The position numbers were made by a program, and so were the translations under genes. 60,624 nt of DNA. It comes from Nocardia fusca NBRC 14340. GTDB taxonomy: Bacteria > Actinomycetota > Actinomycetes > Mycobacteriales > Mycobacteriaceae. This document shows positions 60,318 through 60,624 of the stretch, in pieces. The notes under the pieces are model-generated. The model had not been told where the DNA came from and searched no databases. It was given only the letters and a program-made list of their open reading frames with translations. Position 1 is the stretch's first letter. Every line of letters begins with the position of its first letter. The stretch is from positions 1 to 60,624 of the forward strand of contig NZ_BDCU01000025.1 of assembly GCF_001618425.1 (NCBI RefSeq), read 5' to 3'.

Positions 60318-60624
60318 TGAGCCTCCTGTGTGCAATCTCTGTGTTCGCTGTGCGGGATGGGCCGCGCTTCGGCTCCGCTCCCGCGGATCGGGGTCCGCTG
60401 TCCGGCTTCCGAAGAGGATCGGATCGCTTGGTGGGCTCCGGGTCCGTGGGTTCGGATCCGCTACGCGGGCTCCGCGCCCGTGGTCGACACTATCTGTCTC
60501 GGGGCGAGTGTAGGCAGTCTGCCAACAAAGCCGGAACTCGGATAGGGCTACCGGGCAGTAGGTCGCAGATCACAATGGGTCGGAGCGGACTATGTGGCAC
60601 ACTGCTGTGTTTTTGGCGCCGCCT
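60318..60624. other. accA3 upstream region, no gene seen
   Basis: 307 bp to the window end. It contains the accA3 ribosome-binding site (60324-60329 on the opposite strand) and several CGGATC/GGATCG repeats (60380-60470). A promoter is expected here but none was assigned. The last bases (TTTTTGGCGCCG) recall the outer edge of the 422-bp inverted-repeat element, too short to call. Confidence 0.35.

Noticed and set aside
58353..60320. 655-codon open frame on the plus strand opposite accA3
   Set aside because: Long shadow frame; accA3 has full biotin carboxylase and BCCP motifs and a proper ribosome-binding site.
1..60624. tRNA or rRNA genes
   Set aside because: I looked in the larger gaps for T-loop (GTTCGAATC-like) and rRNA signatures and saw none; a covariance-model search would be needed to exclude them fully.

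Overview
The window is a high-GC actinobacterial chromosome segment, most likely Nocardia or a close relative in the Mycobacteriales. Three things point there: strong GC bias with frequent GTG starts; mycobacterial families such as EspC-like and YbaB/NlpC secretion-associated proteins, Lhr, Nei2 and LpdA; and gene order. The conserved genes follow the order I recall for Mycobacterium tuberculosis Rv3336c (trpS) back to Rv3285 (accA3): trpS, yihY, dacB, add-deoA-cdd, sdhCDAB, upp, pmmB, a purine nucleoside phosphorylase gene, M20 amidohydrolase, lpdA, glpD, nei2, lhr, lrpA-lat-pcd, accA3. This comparison is from memory; no search was run.

Layout. 1-5 kb: an alpha/beta hydrolase, exonuclease III, an IS200/IS605-type TnpB element sitting in the wreck of a second exonuclease III gene, and a barnase/barstar-type pair. 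4.4-12.5 kb: a TetR regulator divergent from an MpaB-like oxygenase, trpS, yihY, an MFS exporter overlapping an ATP-grasp ligase (an apparent insertion into the conserved order), and a D,D-carboxypeptidase. 12.7-21.5 kb: a pyrimidine/purine salvage cluster (add, deoA, cdd) with an LLM oxidoreductase, divergent from a small Gre-C-terminal-like protein and the succinate dehydrogenase operon. 21.6-24.2 kb: a three-gene metal ABC importer, probably for manganese. 24.2-29.1 kb: RadC, an orphan VapB-like antitoxin, an acidic two-domain protein, and a four-gene type VII secretion-associated operon with an NlpC/P60 hydrolase. 29.2-36.9 kb: upp, phosphosugar mutase, purine nucleoside phosphorylase, enoyl-CoA hydratase-like protein, M20 amidohydrolase, a 422-bp inverted-repeat element, a gamma-glutamylcyclotransferase-like protein and LpdA. 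37-44.6 kb: two exported or anchored proteins, an aminotransferase, and divergent glpK/glpD. 44.7-53.7 kb: Nei2, Lhr helicase, a second orphan antitoxin, a phosphatase-like protein and a Ser/Thr kinase. 53.7-60.3 kb: lysine catabolism (lrpA, lat, pcd), a patatin-like protein and the acetyl/propionyl-CoA carboxylase alpha subunit.

Several groups work together. The add, deoA, cdd, upp, purine nucleoside phosphorylase and pmmB genes form a nucleoside salvage set: deamination and phosphorolysis release bases and pentose phosphates, and phosphopentose isomerisation is one possible role for the mutase. lat and pcd convert lysine to 2-aminoadipate, probably under LrpA. glpK and glpD convert glycerol to dihydroxyacetone phosphate. 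nei2 and lhr are adjacent DNA-repair genes.

The most notable non-genic structure is repetitive. A 67-68 bp repeat occurs five times at three intergenic sites. A second, roughly 40-bp repeat occurs three times. A 422-bp element with 82-bp inverted arms fills the whole space between two convergent stop codons. The TnpB insertion can be reversed on paper to restore the end of an exonuclease III reading frame, which fixes both element ends, a candidate target-adjacent motif and the predicted guide. I saw no tRNA, rRNA or CRISPR array, but this was a reading by eye.
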